Below, piece by piece: positions 1-5,766 of a stretch of DNA of 8,579 bases; positions within the stretch are counted from its first letter, which is position 1, and the number at the start of each line of letters is the position of its first letter. The DNA is taken from positions 1,751-10,329 of the forward strand of contig DLBP01000047.1 in NCBI GenBank assembly GCA_002480165.1, in the 5' to 3' direction. The position numbers were made by a program, and so were the translations under genes. The notes beneath the pieces are model-generated. The model worked only from the letters and a program-made list of their open reading frames with translations, did no database searches and had not been told where the DNA came from. This DNA is from Proteobacteria bacterium UBA7821 (GTDB taxonomy: Bacteria; Pseudomonadota; Gammaproteobacteria; Comchoanobacterales; Comchoanobacteraceae).

Positions 1-933
1 ATATCTAGAATAATTTTCAATACCACTGCAATAACCGAGTTCTCGCATCATTTCCACATCAAATTTAGTTCGTTGCTCTATACGCTGAGCTTCCAGTAGC
101 TGATTGTTTTGTGCAAATCGTTTTGCTGCCATAGCTGCTTCGGCCTCAATCAAGCTAATCATAGCATTGATCTTTTCCTTGGGGGTGACGTAATGGGTTT
201 TCGGGAAAACAGTAAAACTATCCAGTACCTGGTGACAACGGCCCGTTAGTGGATCCAGCCAGCTCAGCCGTTCTATTTCATCATCAAAAAACATCACTCT
301 AATGGCATACTTATCGGATTCAGCTGGAAATATATCGATCACGTCTCCACGTACCCTAAAGCATCCTCGTTTAAAATCGATGTCATTTCGGACGTATTGT
401 AACTCAACCAATCTAGCAGTGACTGCCGATTGGGTGATCTGCTGTTCGACTTCTAACGCCAATACCATGTCAATGTATGAACCTGGGTCACCGAGACCAT
501 AAATCGCTGAAACAGAAGCAACGATAATGGTATCACTCCGTGCCATAATGGATTTGGTGGCAGATAATCTCATCTGTTCGATATGCTCGTTAATGGAAGC
601 GTCTTTTTCAATAAAAGTATCCGTCGTTGGTACGTATGCCTCTGGCTGGTAGTAATCGTAGTATGATACAAAGTATTCAACAGCATTCTCTGGAAAAAAC
701 TCTTTCATTTCTGAGTACAACTGAGCTGCTAGAGTTTTATTTGGCGCCATGATCAGCGCTGGTCGTTGTAATTGATTAATGATCTGTGCGACTGTAAAAG
801 TTTTCCCTGAGCCGGTCACACCCAGCAATGTCTGACAATCATGTCCTTGTTTTATTCCCTGAATCATCTCTTTAATGGCTTTTGGTTGATCACCAGACGG
901 CACATAATTACTGATTAGCTCAAAACTTTTCAT
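1..933 (-). CDS. uvrB: UvrABC excinuclease subunit UvrB, N-terminal part (runs off left edge)
   Basis: UvrB is the damage-verifying helicase-like subunit of nucleotide excision repair; it is loaded by UvrA and recruits UvrC. I translated 311 codons, about half of the usual ~670 residues; the rest lies beyond position 1. The protein begins MKSFELISNYVPSGDQPKAI, a typical UvrB opening. It has the Walker A motif GVTGSGKT at residues 38-45, APNKTLAAQLYSE at 63-75 and the tyrosine-rich DNA-binding beta-hairpin sequence YYDYYQPEAY at 91-100, followed by SVSAIYGLGDP. The reading frame is open throughout. No clear Shine-Dalgarno site precedes the ATG at 933, so the start rests on family alignment. 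No convincing LexA box was seen in the 74-nt gap to the divergent aminotransferase gene. Identification is very secure. Confidence 0.97.
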   Translation of the reverse strand, partial: MKSFELISNYVPSGDQPKAIKEMIQGIKQGHDCQTLLGVTGSGKTFTVAQIINQLQRPALIMAPNKTLAAQLYSEMKEFFPENAVEYFVSYYDYYQPEAYVPTTDTFIEKDASINEHIEQMRLSATKSIMARSDTIIVASVSAIYGLGDPGSYIDMVLALEVEQQITQSAVTARLVELQYVRNDIDFKRGCFRVRGDVIDIFPAESDKYAIRVMFFDDEIERLSWLDPLTGRCHQVLDSFTVFPKTHYVTPKEKINAMISLIEAEAAMAAKRFAQNNQLLEAQRIEQRTKFDVEMMRELGYCSGIENYSRY

Positions 934-947
934 GTTGATTAAATGAC

Positions 948-976
948 TTGTTTATCCAAATACAATATGCTACATT
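948..976 (+). promoter_or_regulatory. Candidate promoter for the aminotransferase gene
   Basis: The gap between uvrB and the aminotransferase contains TTGTTT (948-953), a 17-bp spacer and TACATT (971-976), giving a leader of about 25 nt before the ATG at 1008. The match to the sigma-70 consensus is moderate (4 of 6 in each box). TACAAT at 961-966 is an alternative -10 without a well-placed -35. Assigned by inspection only. Confidence 0.35.
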
Positions 977-1007
977 GTTGACGGTTTGTATAGAGATTTT
1001 TGACGCG

Positions 1008-2198
1008 ATGAATGAATTATCGAAACGACTAGACCTAATTAAGCCTTCTGCAACATTAACGATTAATGCAAAAGCGACTCAGTTAACAGCGCAAGGGCAC
1101 AAAATTATTAATTTCAGTGTCGGAGAGCCTAACATCGATACGCCGCCAAACGTTAAAGCAGCCGCTATTGAAGCGATCCACAGTGGCATCACCAAATACA
1201 CACCATCCAAAGGGACCAGTGAGCTTAGAAATGCCATTAGTAATAAACTGCTTGAAGAAAACAATTTAAACTACTCACCTGAGGATCACATCATCGTTAC
1301 TTCAGGAGCCAAACAAGCCATTTATGTCGCTCTTCAGGCTATGCTAAATGTGGGTGATGAGGTCATCATCCCAGTACCATATTGGACTTCATATCCTGAG
1401 CTAGTCAAAATTAACGACGGAACACCTGTTTTGTGCCAAACTCAAAAAGAAGATGGCTACAAAATGAAACCTGATGACTTACAGGCACTGATCACACCCA
1501 ATACGCGGTGTGTTATTTTGAATAGCCCCAACAATCCTACTGGAATGGTCTACTCTGCCGCAGAGTTAGAGAAGTTATCTGAAATTATATTAGCACACCC
1601 GAGGTTATACATTATCTCTGACGATATCTACGAACACATCATCTGGTCTGAAGAACCATTTTCTAATATCGTCAATGTCTGCCCAGAACTAAAAGAGAGA
1701 ACCATTGTGATCAATGGCCTATCAAAGGGTTACTCGATGACAGGATGGCGTGTCGGCTATGCTGCAGCTTGTTCAGAAATCATTAAAGCCATGCAAAAAT
1801 TAATCTCTCAATCGACCACATGTGTCAACTCGATTGCTCAAGTTGCTGCAACGGAAGCCTTATCTGGTGACACGTCATTCATGCTCGATATGAACCGGCG
1901 TTACCGAGAAAGAAGTGAGCTTGTCTACGAGGAAATGTCGTCCATTTCGGGGGTTGACATCGTTCCTAGTGAAGGAACATTCTATACATTCCCATGTGTG
2001 CAAACCATCATCGACAATCTGTCTATTGAAAGCGATATCGCCCTGTGCGAGTTACTGCTTGAACACGCTGGTGTTGCCACAGTACCCGGATCTGCATTTG
2101 GTCAGCCTGGACACATCAGGCTCTCTTTCGCCAATAGCAAATCAACTTTAAGAGAGGGGATTGAGAAAATCAAGCAAGTATTTGAAAACAGTGCTTGA
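1008..2198 (+). CDS. Class I PLP-dependent aminotransferase, aspartate aminotransferase type
   Basis: This 396-residue cytosolic enzyme probably transfers an amino group between aspartate and 2-oxoglutarate. Some members of this subgroup also act on prephenate or aromatic substrates, which cannot be decided here. Fold-type I landmarks are present: NSPNNPTG at 172-179 (cofactor Asn176), SDDIY at 204-208 (Asp205 for the pyridine nitrogen, Tyr208 for the cofactor hydroxyl), the PLP Schiff-base lysine Lys240 in SKGYSMTGWR with Arg248 for the phosphate, and Arg371 in IRLSFANS for the substrate carboxylate. I chose the ATG at 1008, with AGAGA at 992-996 as a weak ribosome site. The in-frame TTG at 948 would add a 20-residue extension that does not resemble the family. 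Relatives are annotated aspC, aspB or aatA, so no symbol is given. The gene diverges from uvrB and lies 34 nt upstream of tRNA-Asn. Confidence 0.93.
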   Translation: MNELSKRLDLIKPSATLTINAKATQLTAQGHKIINFSVGEPNIDTPPNVKAAAIEAIHSGITKYTPSKGTSELRNAISNKLLEENNLNYSPEDHIIVTSGAKQAIYVALQAMLNVGDEVIIPVPYWTSYPELVKINDGTPVLCQTQKEDGYKMKPDDLQALITPNTRCVILNSPNNPTGMVYSAAELEKLSEIILAHPRLYIISDDIYEHIIWSEEPFSNIVNVCPELKERTIVINGLSKGYSMTGWRVGYAAACSEIIKAMQKLISQSTTCVNSIAQVAATEALSGDTSFMLDMNRRYRERSELVYEEMSSISGVDIVPSEGTFYTFPCVQTIIDNLSIESDIALCELLLEHAGVATVPGSAFGQPGHIRLSFANSKSTLREGIEKIKQVFENSA

Positions 2199-2223
2199 AA
2201 TTAGTACTTAAAAAAGCTAAGAT
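2195..2223 (+). promoter_or_regulatory. Candidate tRNA-Asn promoter
   Basis: TTGAAA (2195-2200), a 17-bp spacer and TAAGAT (2218-2223) form a plausible sigma-70 promoter. The -35 box overlaps the stop codon of the aminotransferase gene. Transcription would start around 2230, only a few bases before the mature tRNA 5' end at 2233, so the RNA would need little 5' trimming. The tRNA may also be co-transcribed with the upstream gene. Confidence 0.4.
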
Positions 2224-2232
2224 ATATTAAAT

Positions 2233-2305
2233 TCCCCGGTAGCTCAGTTGGTAGAGCACGTGACTGTTAATCACTTGGTCGGCGGTTCGAGTCCGTCCCG
2301 GGGAG
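2233..2305 (+). tRNA. tRNA-Asn (anticodon GTT)
   Basis: A full cloverleaf can be folded by hand. The acceptor stem is TCCCCGG (2233-2239) with CCGGGGA (2298-2304), followed by discriminator G at 2305. The D arm is GCTC/GAGC, the anticodon loop CTGTTAA carries GTT at 2266-2268, the variable loop has five bases, and the T arm is GGCGG/CCGTC with loop TTCGAGT. The anticodon together with the U1-A72 pair and G73 fits asparagine. Two oddities: the outermost anticodon-stem pair (27-43) is a C-U mismatch, and the gene continues CATTC after G73 instead of CCA, so the 3' end must be completed by the CCA-adding enzyme. Confidence 0.96.
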
Positions 2306-2330
2306 CATTCAATATGAACTTAGCGATTCC

Positions 2331-2510
2331 CTATTTGTCAGAGTCTTTTTTAGCAGCTTCTGACTTCTTCTCAGTTTTTTTGGGTTCCTTTTTGCCGCCC
2401 TCATCCTTCTTGGAAGCGAGTGTTTCGCCAACCTGAGCAAGAAGATCATCCAACCCTTCTTTGAACTTTGAAGCATACTCTTTCAACGCATTAATATCTA
2501 AATTAGCCAT
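2331..2510 (-). CDS. Small Lys/Glu-rich hypothetical protein (59 aa)
   Basis: I do not recognise this protein. The reading frame starts MANLDINALKEYASKF and ends KKDSDK. Residues 4-31 look like one amphipathic helix with regular Leu/Ala/Val spacing. Residues 33-59 are a low-complexity tail of Lys, Glu, Ser and Ala, with 11 lysines against 8 acidic residues, probably disordered. There is no signal peptide, membrane segment or cysteine. The start is supported by a near-perfect Shine-Dalgarno GGAGGA at 2517-2522, 6 nt before the ATG, and by an extended -10 promoter just upstream. The gene points toward tRNA-Asn on the opposite strand. A nucleic-acid or membrane-binding role would fit the charge pattern, but that is a guess. 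Its coding status rests on start signals and composition. Confidence 0.68.
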   Translation of the reverse strand: MANLDINALKEYASKFKEGLDDLLAQVGETLASKKDEGGKKEPKKTEKKSEAAKKDSDK

Positions 2511-2516
2511 TGTGTT

Positions 2517-2522
2517 TCCTCC
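2517..2522 (-). promoter_or_regulatory. Ribosome binding site of the 59-aa protein gene
   Basis: GGAGGA read on the minus strand, six bases before the ATG at 2510. It is one of the strongest ribosome sites in the window and the main reason to accept this short gene as real. Confidence 0.75.
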
Positions 2523-2545
2523 ATTTTCACATCAACACTAATTTA

Positions 2546-2556
2546 GTTATAGCACA
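2546..2556 (-). promoter_or_regulatory. Extended -10 promoter core for the 59-aa gene (copy 1 of shared motif)
   Basis: On the minus strand this reads TGTGCTATAAC: a TGn extension before a TATAAC -10 box at 2546-2551. No -35 box stands at the usual distance; that region is a run of ten T on the minus strand (2562-2571), which could act as a curved or UP-like element. The core TGTGCTATAA recurs exactly at 2774-2783 and with one change at 8427-8436. A C just before the TATA hexamer and absence of a -35 box are features known from sigma-S (RpoS) promoters in Escherichia coli; applying that here is inference. Confidence 0.55.
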
Positions 2557-2597
2557 CTTTTAAAAAAAAAACTATTTAGGCAAATAATTAATTGATT

Positions 2598-2744
2598 TTA
2601 ATAATCATGGAGTACACCGCCAGCTTCGTCCTCTCCTTTACCCTCCTTTGGATTTTCTTTTTCCACTGAAGTCTTTTCTGTAGAAGACTTAGATCGTCTT
2701 TTTTTTATCGAGCCAAATAAAATTTCCATTATTTTTTTTATCAT
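2598..2744 (-). CDS. Very small charged hypothetical protein (48 aa)
   Basis: I do not recognise this protein. It begins MIKKIMEILFGSIKKRRSK and ends GGVLHDY. Residues 1-14 could form a short hydrophobic/basic amphipathic helix of the kind that attaches to membranes; residues 15-40 are a Lys/Glu/Ser-rich, probably disordered stretch. The start is supported by GAGG at 2752-2755, 7 nt before the ATG, and by an extended -10 element at 2773-2781. The gene is read toward the 59-aa gene, whose promoter begins 42 nt beyond its stop codon. Both show the same plan of a short helix plus charged tail, without clear sequence identity. Two runs of eight A in the coding strand (codons 2-5 and 13-16) make slippage possible. 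Coding status is probable, not certain. Confidence 0.55.
   Translation of the reverse strand: MIKKIMEILFGSIKKRRSKSSTEKTSVEKENPKEGKGEDEAGGVLHDY
2682..2706 (+). terminator. Weak Rho-independent-like terminator, plus strand
   Basis: AGAAGAC (2682-2688) can pair with GTCTTTT (2696-2702), with one G-U pair and a 7-nt loop, and the T run continues to 2706. It could stop readthrough from the aminotransferase/tRNA side before the acyl-CoA dehydrogenase promoter. The stem is AT-rich, and the T run is also explained by lysine codons of the opposite-strand 48-aa gene, so function is doubtful. Confidence 0.25.
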
Positions 2745-2751
2745 AATAGAG

Positions 2752-2755
2752 CCTC
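2752..2755 (-). promoter_or_regulatory. Ribosome binding site of the 48-aa protein gene
   Basis: GAGG on the minus strand, seven bases before the ATG at 2744. It supports the choice of the first ATG over the in-frame ATG at codon 6. Confidence 0.5.
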
Positions 2756-2772
2756 ACACTAGTACTTTTATT

Positions 2773-2783
2773 ATTATAGCACA
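2773..2783 (-). promoter_or_regulatory. Extended -10 promoter core for the 48-aa gene (copy 2 of shared motif)
   Basis: The minus strand reads TGTGCTATAAT, a perfect TATAAT (2773-2778) with a TGn extension and no recognisable -35 box. Ten bases (2774-2783) are identical to copy 1 at 2547-2556. It stands about 30 nt before the ATG at 2744 and back to back with the plus-strand promoter of the acyl-CoA dehydrogenase gene. Confidence 0.6.
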
Positions 2784-2823
2784 ATTTTTTGTTTTAACTT
2801 CAGCAAAACCAGCAGCCATATCC

Positions 2824-2829
2824 TATAAT
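2824..2829 (+). promoter_or_regulatory. -10 box for the acyl-CoA dehydrogenase gene
   Basis: A perfect TATAAT on the plus strand, 30 nt before the ATG at 2859. No good -35 hexamer lies 16-18 bp upstream (CAGCAA at the 17-bp position) and there is no TGn extension, so an activator may be needed. Confidence 0.45.
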
Positions 2830-2848
2830 TACATTAAGTCGTTTATAT

Positions 2849-2853
2849 AGGAG
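2849..2853 (+). promoter_or_regulatory. Ribosome binding site that fixes the acyl-CoA dehydrogenase start
   Basis: AGGAG at 2849-2853 stands five bases before ATG 2859. The in-frame GTG at 2853 overlaps this site and therefore cannot be the start. Confidence 0.8.
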
Positions 2854-2858
2854 TGGTT

Positions 2859-4535
2859 ATGCCTACTTATAAAGCACCAATTACCGAATTCAAATTTCTA
2901 ATGCAATGTTTTGGATACGATGACAGCACATACGATAGTGATACTGCTTTGAGTATCATGAATACAGTCGACCAGCTGACACAGCAAGTTATCTTTCCAA
3001 CGAACCAAATTGGCGATGACAATCACCCAAGCTATGACAGTCAGAATAAAACCGTCACACTGCCTAAAGAAATTTCCCAGGCTTACAATACATTAATTAA
3101 CCAGGGAATCGTTAGCCTCGGGCACCCTAGCGAATATGGCGGTGGCAATGCACCACAAGCCTTACTTGGATTTGTTGCAGAAATCCTACTATCAGGCAAT
3201 AGCTCATTATCCATGTGTCACGGGCTAACCTCAAGTGCCATTTTATGTCTACATCACTGTGCTAGTGAACCAATCAAGTCTCTATACTTAAACCATCTTG
3301 TTTCGGGAAAATACAGTGGCACAATGTGCTTAACAGAACCGCAGTGCGGTACAGATCTTGGCCTCATCAAAACCAAAGCATCACCACACCAGGAACATTA
3401 CCTAATTCATGGCCAGAAAATATGGATTACGTTTGGTGAGCATAATCTGACCGAGAACATCATTCACTTAGTGCTTGCTAGATTACCAGACGCACCAGAT
3501 GGAATCAAAGGCATCAGTTTATTTTTAGTTCCCAAATTTCTTGATGATGGCACAAGAAATGCAATTTATTGCAGTGGTTTAGAAAAAAAAATGGGCATTC
3601 ACAGCTCACCAACGTGCAGCATGAGCTTAGACGGAGCTCATGGCTGGCTGATTGGAGAGCCAAACAAAGGGTTGCGGGCGATGTTTGTCATGATGAATGA
3701 TGCCAGAATATACGTCGGCATACAGAGTTTAGCTTTAGCAGAAGTTTCTTACCAAACGGCCATTGAGTTTGCCAAGCAAAGACGACAATCTAGATCGACT
3801 AATATTAAGCGGCAAGAACTGAATGAACCTGCAGACAATATTCTTGTTCACCCAGACGTTAGACGCCAACTATTATCGTGCAAATCGACCAATGAGTCGA
3901 TGCGTGCACTGGTTTTTATGACACAGAAAATGATTGATAATCATGAACATGAACGCGTGTCGTTCTTAACACCGATCATAAAGTCATACATCACCGAACG
4001 CAGCAATCGGAATATTTCATCGGCATTACAATCCATGGGAGGGTCGGGTTACGTTAAAGACTGGTTAATTGAGCAATATTATCGAGATGCCAGAATAACG
4101 ATGATTTATGAAGGCACCAATACCATTCAAGCACTGGACTTAGTTGGAAGAAAGTTACCCAAAGATGGCGGCAAGACCTATCGCGACATTATTGGCATGC
4201 TAAGAGAAGAATCAGAAACACTACCCGAACAATACAAACGCTGTCTAATTGAATCGGTTGACAAACTGGATCAAGCCACTCAGTGGTTAATGTCGAATGC
4301 GCTTCAAGATGCCGAGCAAGGTGTCGCTGTTGCCAGTCCATATCTAAATGCTTTTGCGCTCACACTACTGTGCTATTGCTGGGGCAAGATGGTTAAAACT
4401 GCTGGTGAAGGTAGCACTAAAGACAAAACTGGCTTGTATTTTATTGAGCATGAATTAATTGAGATAGATGTTCACCTAGCGACAATTAAGAAAGGCAAGA
4501 CTTATATCATGTCTCATGGCAGAAATGAATGGTAG
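2859..4535 (+). CDS. Acyl-CoA dehydrogenase, long FadE5/DmdC-like type
   Basis: This 558-residue FAD enzyme would introduce the alpha-beta double bond into an acyl-CoA, the first step of beta-oxidation or a related pathway. The opening MPTYKAPITEFKF matches the N-terminal extension typical of this long subfamily. GTMCLTEPQCGTDLG (from 154) and KIWIT (187-191) are the flavin/substrate motifs of the middle domain. GGSGYVKDWLIEQYYRDARI followed by MIYEGTNTIQALDLVGRKL carries the expected catalytic base Glu418. The last ~120 residues correspond to the extra C-terminal domain of this group. The usual length is about 590, so this one is slightly short. The substrate cannot be read from sequence; relatives range from long-chain acyl-CoA to 3-methylthiopropionyl-CoA enzymes. 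No other beta-oxidation gene is nearby. The stop codon is 4 nt from that of the convergent gene. Confidence 0.93.
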   Translation: MPTYKAPITEFKFLMQCFGYDDSTYDSDTALSIMNTVDQLTQQVIFPTNQIGDDNHPSYDSQNKTVTLPKEISQAYNTLINQGIVSLGHPSEYGGGNAPQALLGFVAEILLSGNSSLSMCHGLTSSAILCLHHCASEPIKSLYLNHLVSGKYSGTMCLTEPQCGTDLGLIKTKASPHQEHYLIHGQKIWITFGEHNLTENIIHLVLARLPDAPDGIKGISLFLVPKFLDDGTRNAIYCSGLEKKMGIHSSPTCSMSLDGAHGWLIGEPNKGLRAMFVMMNDARIYVGIQSLALAEVSYQTAIEFAKQRRQSRSTNIKRQELNEPADNILVHPDVRRQLLSCKSTNESMRALVFMTQKMIDNHEHERVSFLTPIIKSYITERSNRNISSALQSMGGSGYVKDWLIEQYYRDARITMIYEGTNTIQALDLVGRKLPKDGGKTYRDIIGMLREESETLPEQYKRCLIESVDKLDQATQWLMSNALQDAEQGVAVASPYLNAFALTLLCYCWGKMVKTAGEGSTKDKTGLYFIEHELIEIDVHLATIKKGKTYIMSHGRNEW

Positions 4536-4539
4536 TAAA

Positions 4540-5766
4540 CTATTTTTGGGTGTGATTGAAACCCTTGTTTTTCTGAACCGTCTCACGGCTGTGTAGGTAT
4601 TGCTCAACACTCGCATAAGATCGATGACCATCTGGATACGCTCTAAATGTCGTGTGTGGTAAGGATGGCATATATTTCTCATTAATCACGATTCCAGTGA
4701 TACGCTGTGCATCAAACGATTGCATACGGCCAAGCAAACTCCTTTGTCTAAATGAACGACCAATCTGCCCAACTGGGTGTTTGAGCAAGTAACTCACAAA
4801 TATAGAACCACCCACAGCTAGCCGATTAATAAAGGCCTGACCTGTCAATTCGATCTCGCCAATTAACAGGTTCAACTCAACTTTTTTCCCCTGTTTCTTT
4901 TCCTTTACATAGTGATTGACGGCTTTATCCATATCAACCAAGACCCCCTCATCAACTTTATGAATAATGGCATCCTTACTGTTGATATCGATGGATTTAT
5001 CTTGTATACCTTGCTTAAGCCAAATCAGAAAATCTTCAGCTAGGTCAAGTGTGTCTAGCTCAATTTCCTGAATCGGATTGATTCTAAGGGTGTCGGCAAT
5101 TTCCATTTCTTTCGAGATATCAAAGCCGACGTTCAGCACATCGAATGCGTCAGGCAGGCTTATAATTGCCAGCCGCCAATAATCAAACACTTCTCTATTT
5201 TGCGCAATCCAATTGATTCCCAACTCTGACATGATATCCATCGCAAGCCAGCGTGTCATGTCATCACACATGTCCTCTGGCTGAGAATTAATAAATCTCA
5301 CTCGATAGAACTCACCAAAATCATAAGGCGTGCCATTTTTTAATGGAAACCACTCTTTTTGGTAAGTGCCATCGTCTGTGGTCAGGTGAATCACTTTATT
5401 TCGAAACACATAACCAATATTATGGAGTAACGCACTTGAATAAACTGCAAAGGCCAGCACTTCCCACTTCTCTGTGATCGTCGGATCATCAGAATAACGT
5501 TGCCGCAACTGCTGCAACGCACTACCTGCTCTCTTCAATGATGCTGCTAAGACTCGGTCCTCTGACGCAAAACGATCTTCCTTGAGACATTGGACAACTT
5601 CTGCAAACTTTCTGATAAGCACCATATAGAACTCATCGAAGTATACCTGATCAATGCCACTACACTCACTTAATATTTTGAAATATTCGGAATCAACCTG
5701 CTCGAGCAAACCGGCACCAGAGACCAAACGTGTTAACAACTGCTCTTCAGTTTTTCTATCTTCCAT
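4540..5766 (-). CDS. TraI_2 / MobH relaxase-like domain protein, apparently without catalytic histidines
   Basis: This 408-residue protein resembles, by motif memory rather than a search, the TraI_2 plus TraI_2_C modules of MobH conjugative relaxases (SXT/R391 TraI type). Similar parts are FDEFYMVLIRKFAEVVQ (43-59), AVYSSALLHNIGYVF (107-121), where the family has LLHDIGK, EFYRVRF (152-158), and EDFLIWLKQGIQDKSIDIN (244-262) followed by VDEGVLVDM as in the C-terminal module. The HD pair is HN here (His115-Asn116), and residues 1-114 contain no histidine, so the HH...GGLLxH signature is missing. No transmembrane segment or signal peptide is visible. The ATG at 5766 overlaps the end of truA by 11 nt; GGAG about 10 nt upstream suggests coupled translation. 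It is the last gene of the fimV-truA unit. No integrase or other transfer gene is nearby. A domesticated or regulatory role is inferred; the function is unknown. Confidence 0.6.
   Translation of the reverse strand: MEDRKTEEQLLTRLVSGAGLLEQVDSEYFKILSECSGIDQVYFDEFYMVLIRKFAEVVQCLKEDRFASEDRVLAASLKRAGSALQQLRQRYSDDPTITEKWEVLAFAVYSSALLHNIGYVFRNKVIHLTTDDGTYQKEWFPLKNGTPYDFGEFYRVRFINSQPEDMCDDMTRWLAMDIMSELGINWIAQNREVFDYWRLAIISLPDAFDVLNVGFDISKEMEIADTLRINPIQEIELDTLDLAEDFLIWLKQGIQDKSIDINSKDAIIHKVDEGVLVDMDKAVNHYVKEKKQGKKVELNLLIGEIELTGQAFINRLAVGGSIFVSYLLKHPVGQIGRSFRQRSLLGRMQSFDAQRITGIVINEKYMPSLPHTTFRAYPDGHRSYASVEQYLHSRETVQKNKGFNHTQK

Noticed and set aside
302..502. Plus-strand open frame opposite uvrB
   Set aside because: It is a shadow of the well-conserved uvrB coding strand, with no start signals.
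948..1007. 20-codon N-terminal extension of the aminotransferase from an in-frame TTG
   Set aside because: The extension is unlike the family, has no ribosome site and would overlap the proposed promoter; ATG 1008 gives the normal length.
934..1007. LexA (SOS) box between uvrB and the aminotransferase
   Set aside because: No CTGT-N8-ACAG-like palindrome was found by eye; SOS control of uvrB cannot be claimed.
2360..2381. Possible tRNA terminator: CTGA/TCAG stem followed by seven T on the plus strand
   Set aside because: A 4-bp stem is too weak, and the T run comes from Lys codons of the opposite-strand 59-aa gene.
2248..2436. Plus-strand open frame through tRNA-Asn and the region opposite the 59-aa gene
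   Set aside because: It starts inside the tRNA, has no ribosome site, and is the complement of the low-complexity Lys/Glu codons.
4540..5766. Evidence for an integrated conjugative element around the relaxase-like gene
   Set aside because: No integrase, direct repeats, attachment site or other transfer genes are visible; the gene is embedded in a conserved operon. tRNA-Asn at 2233-2305 shows no duplicated 3' end within the window.
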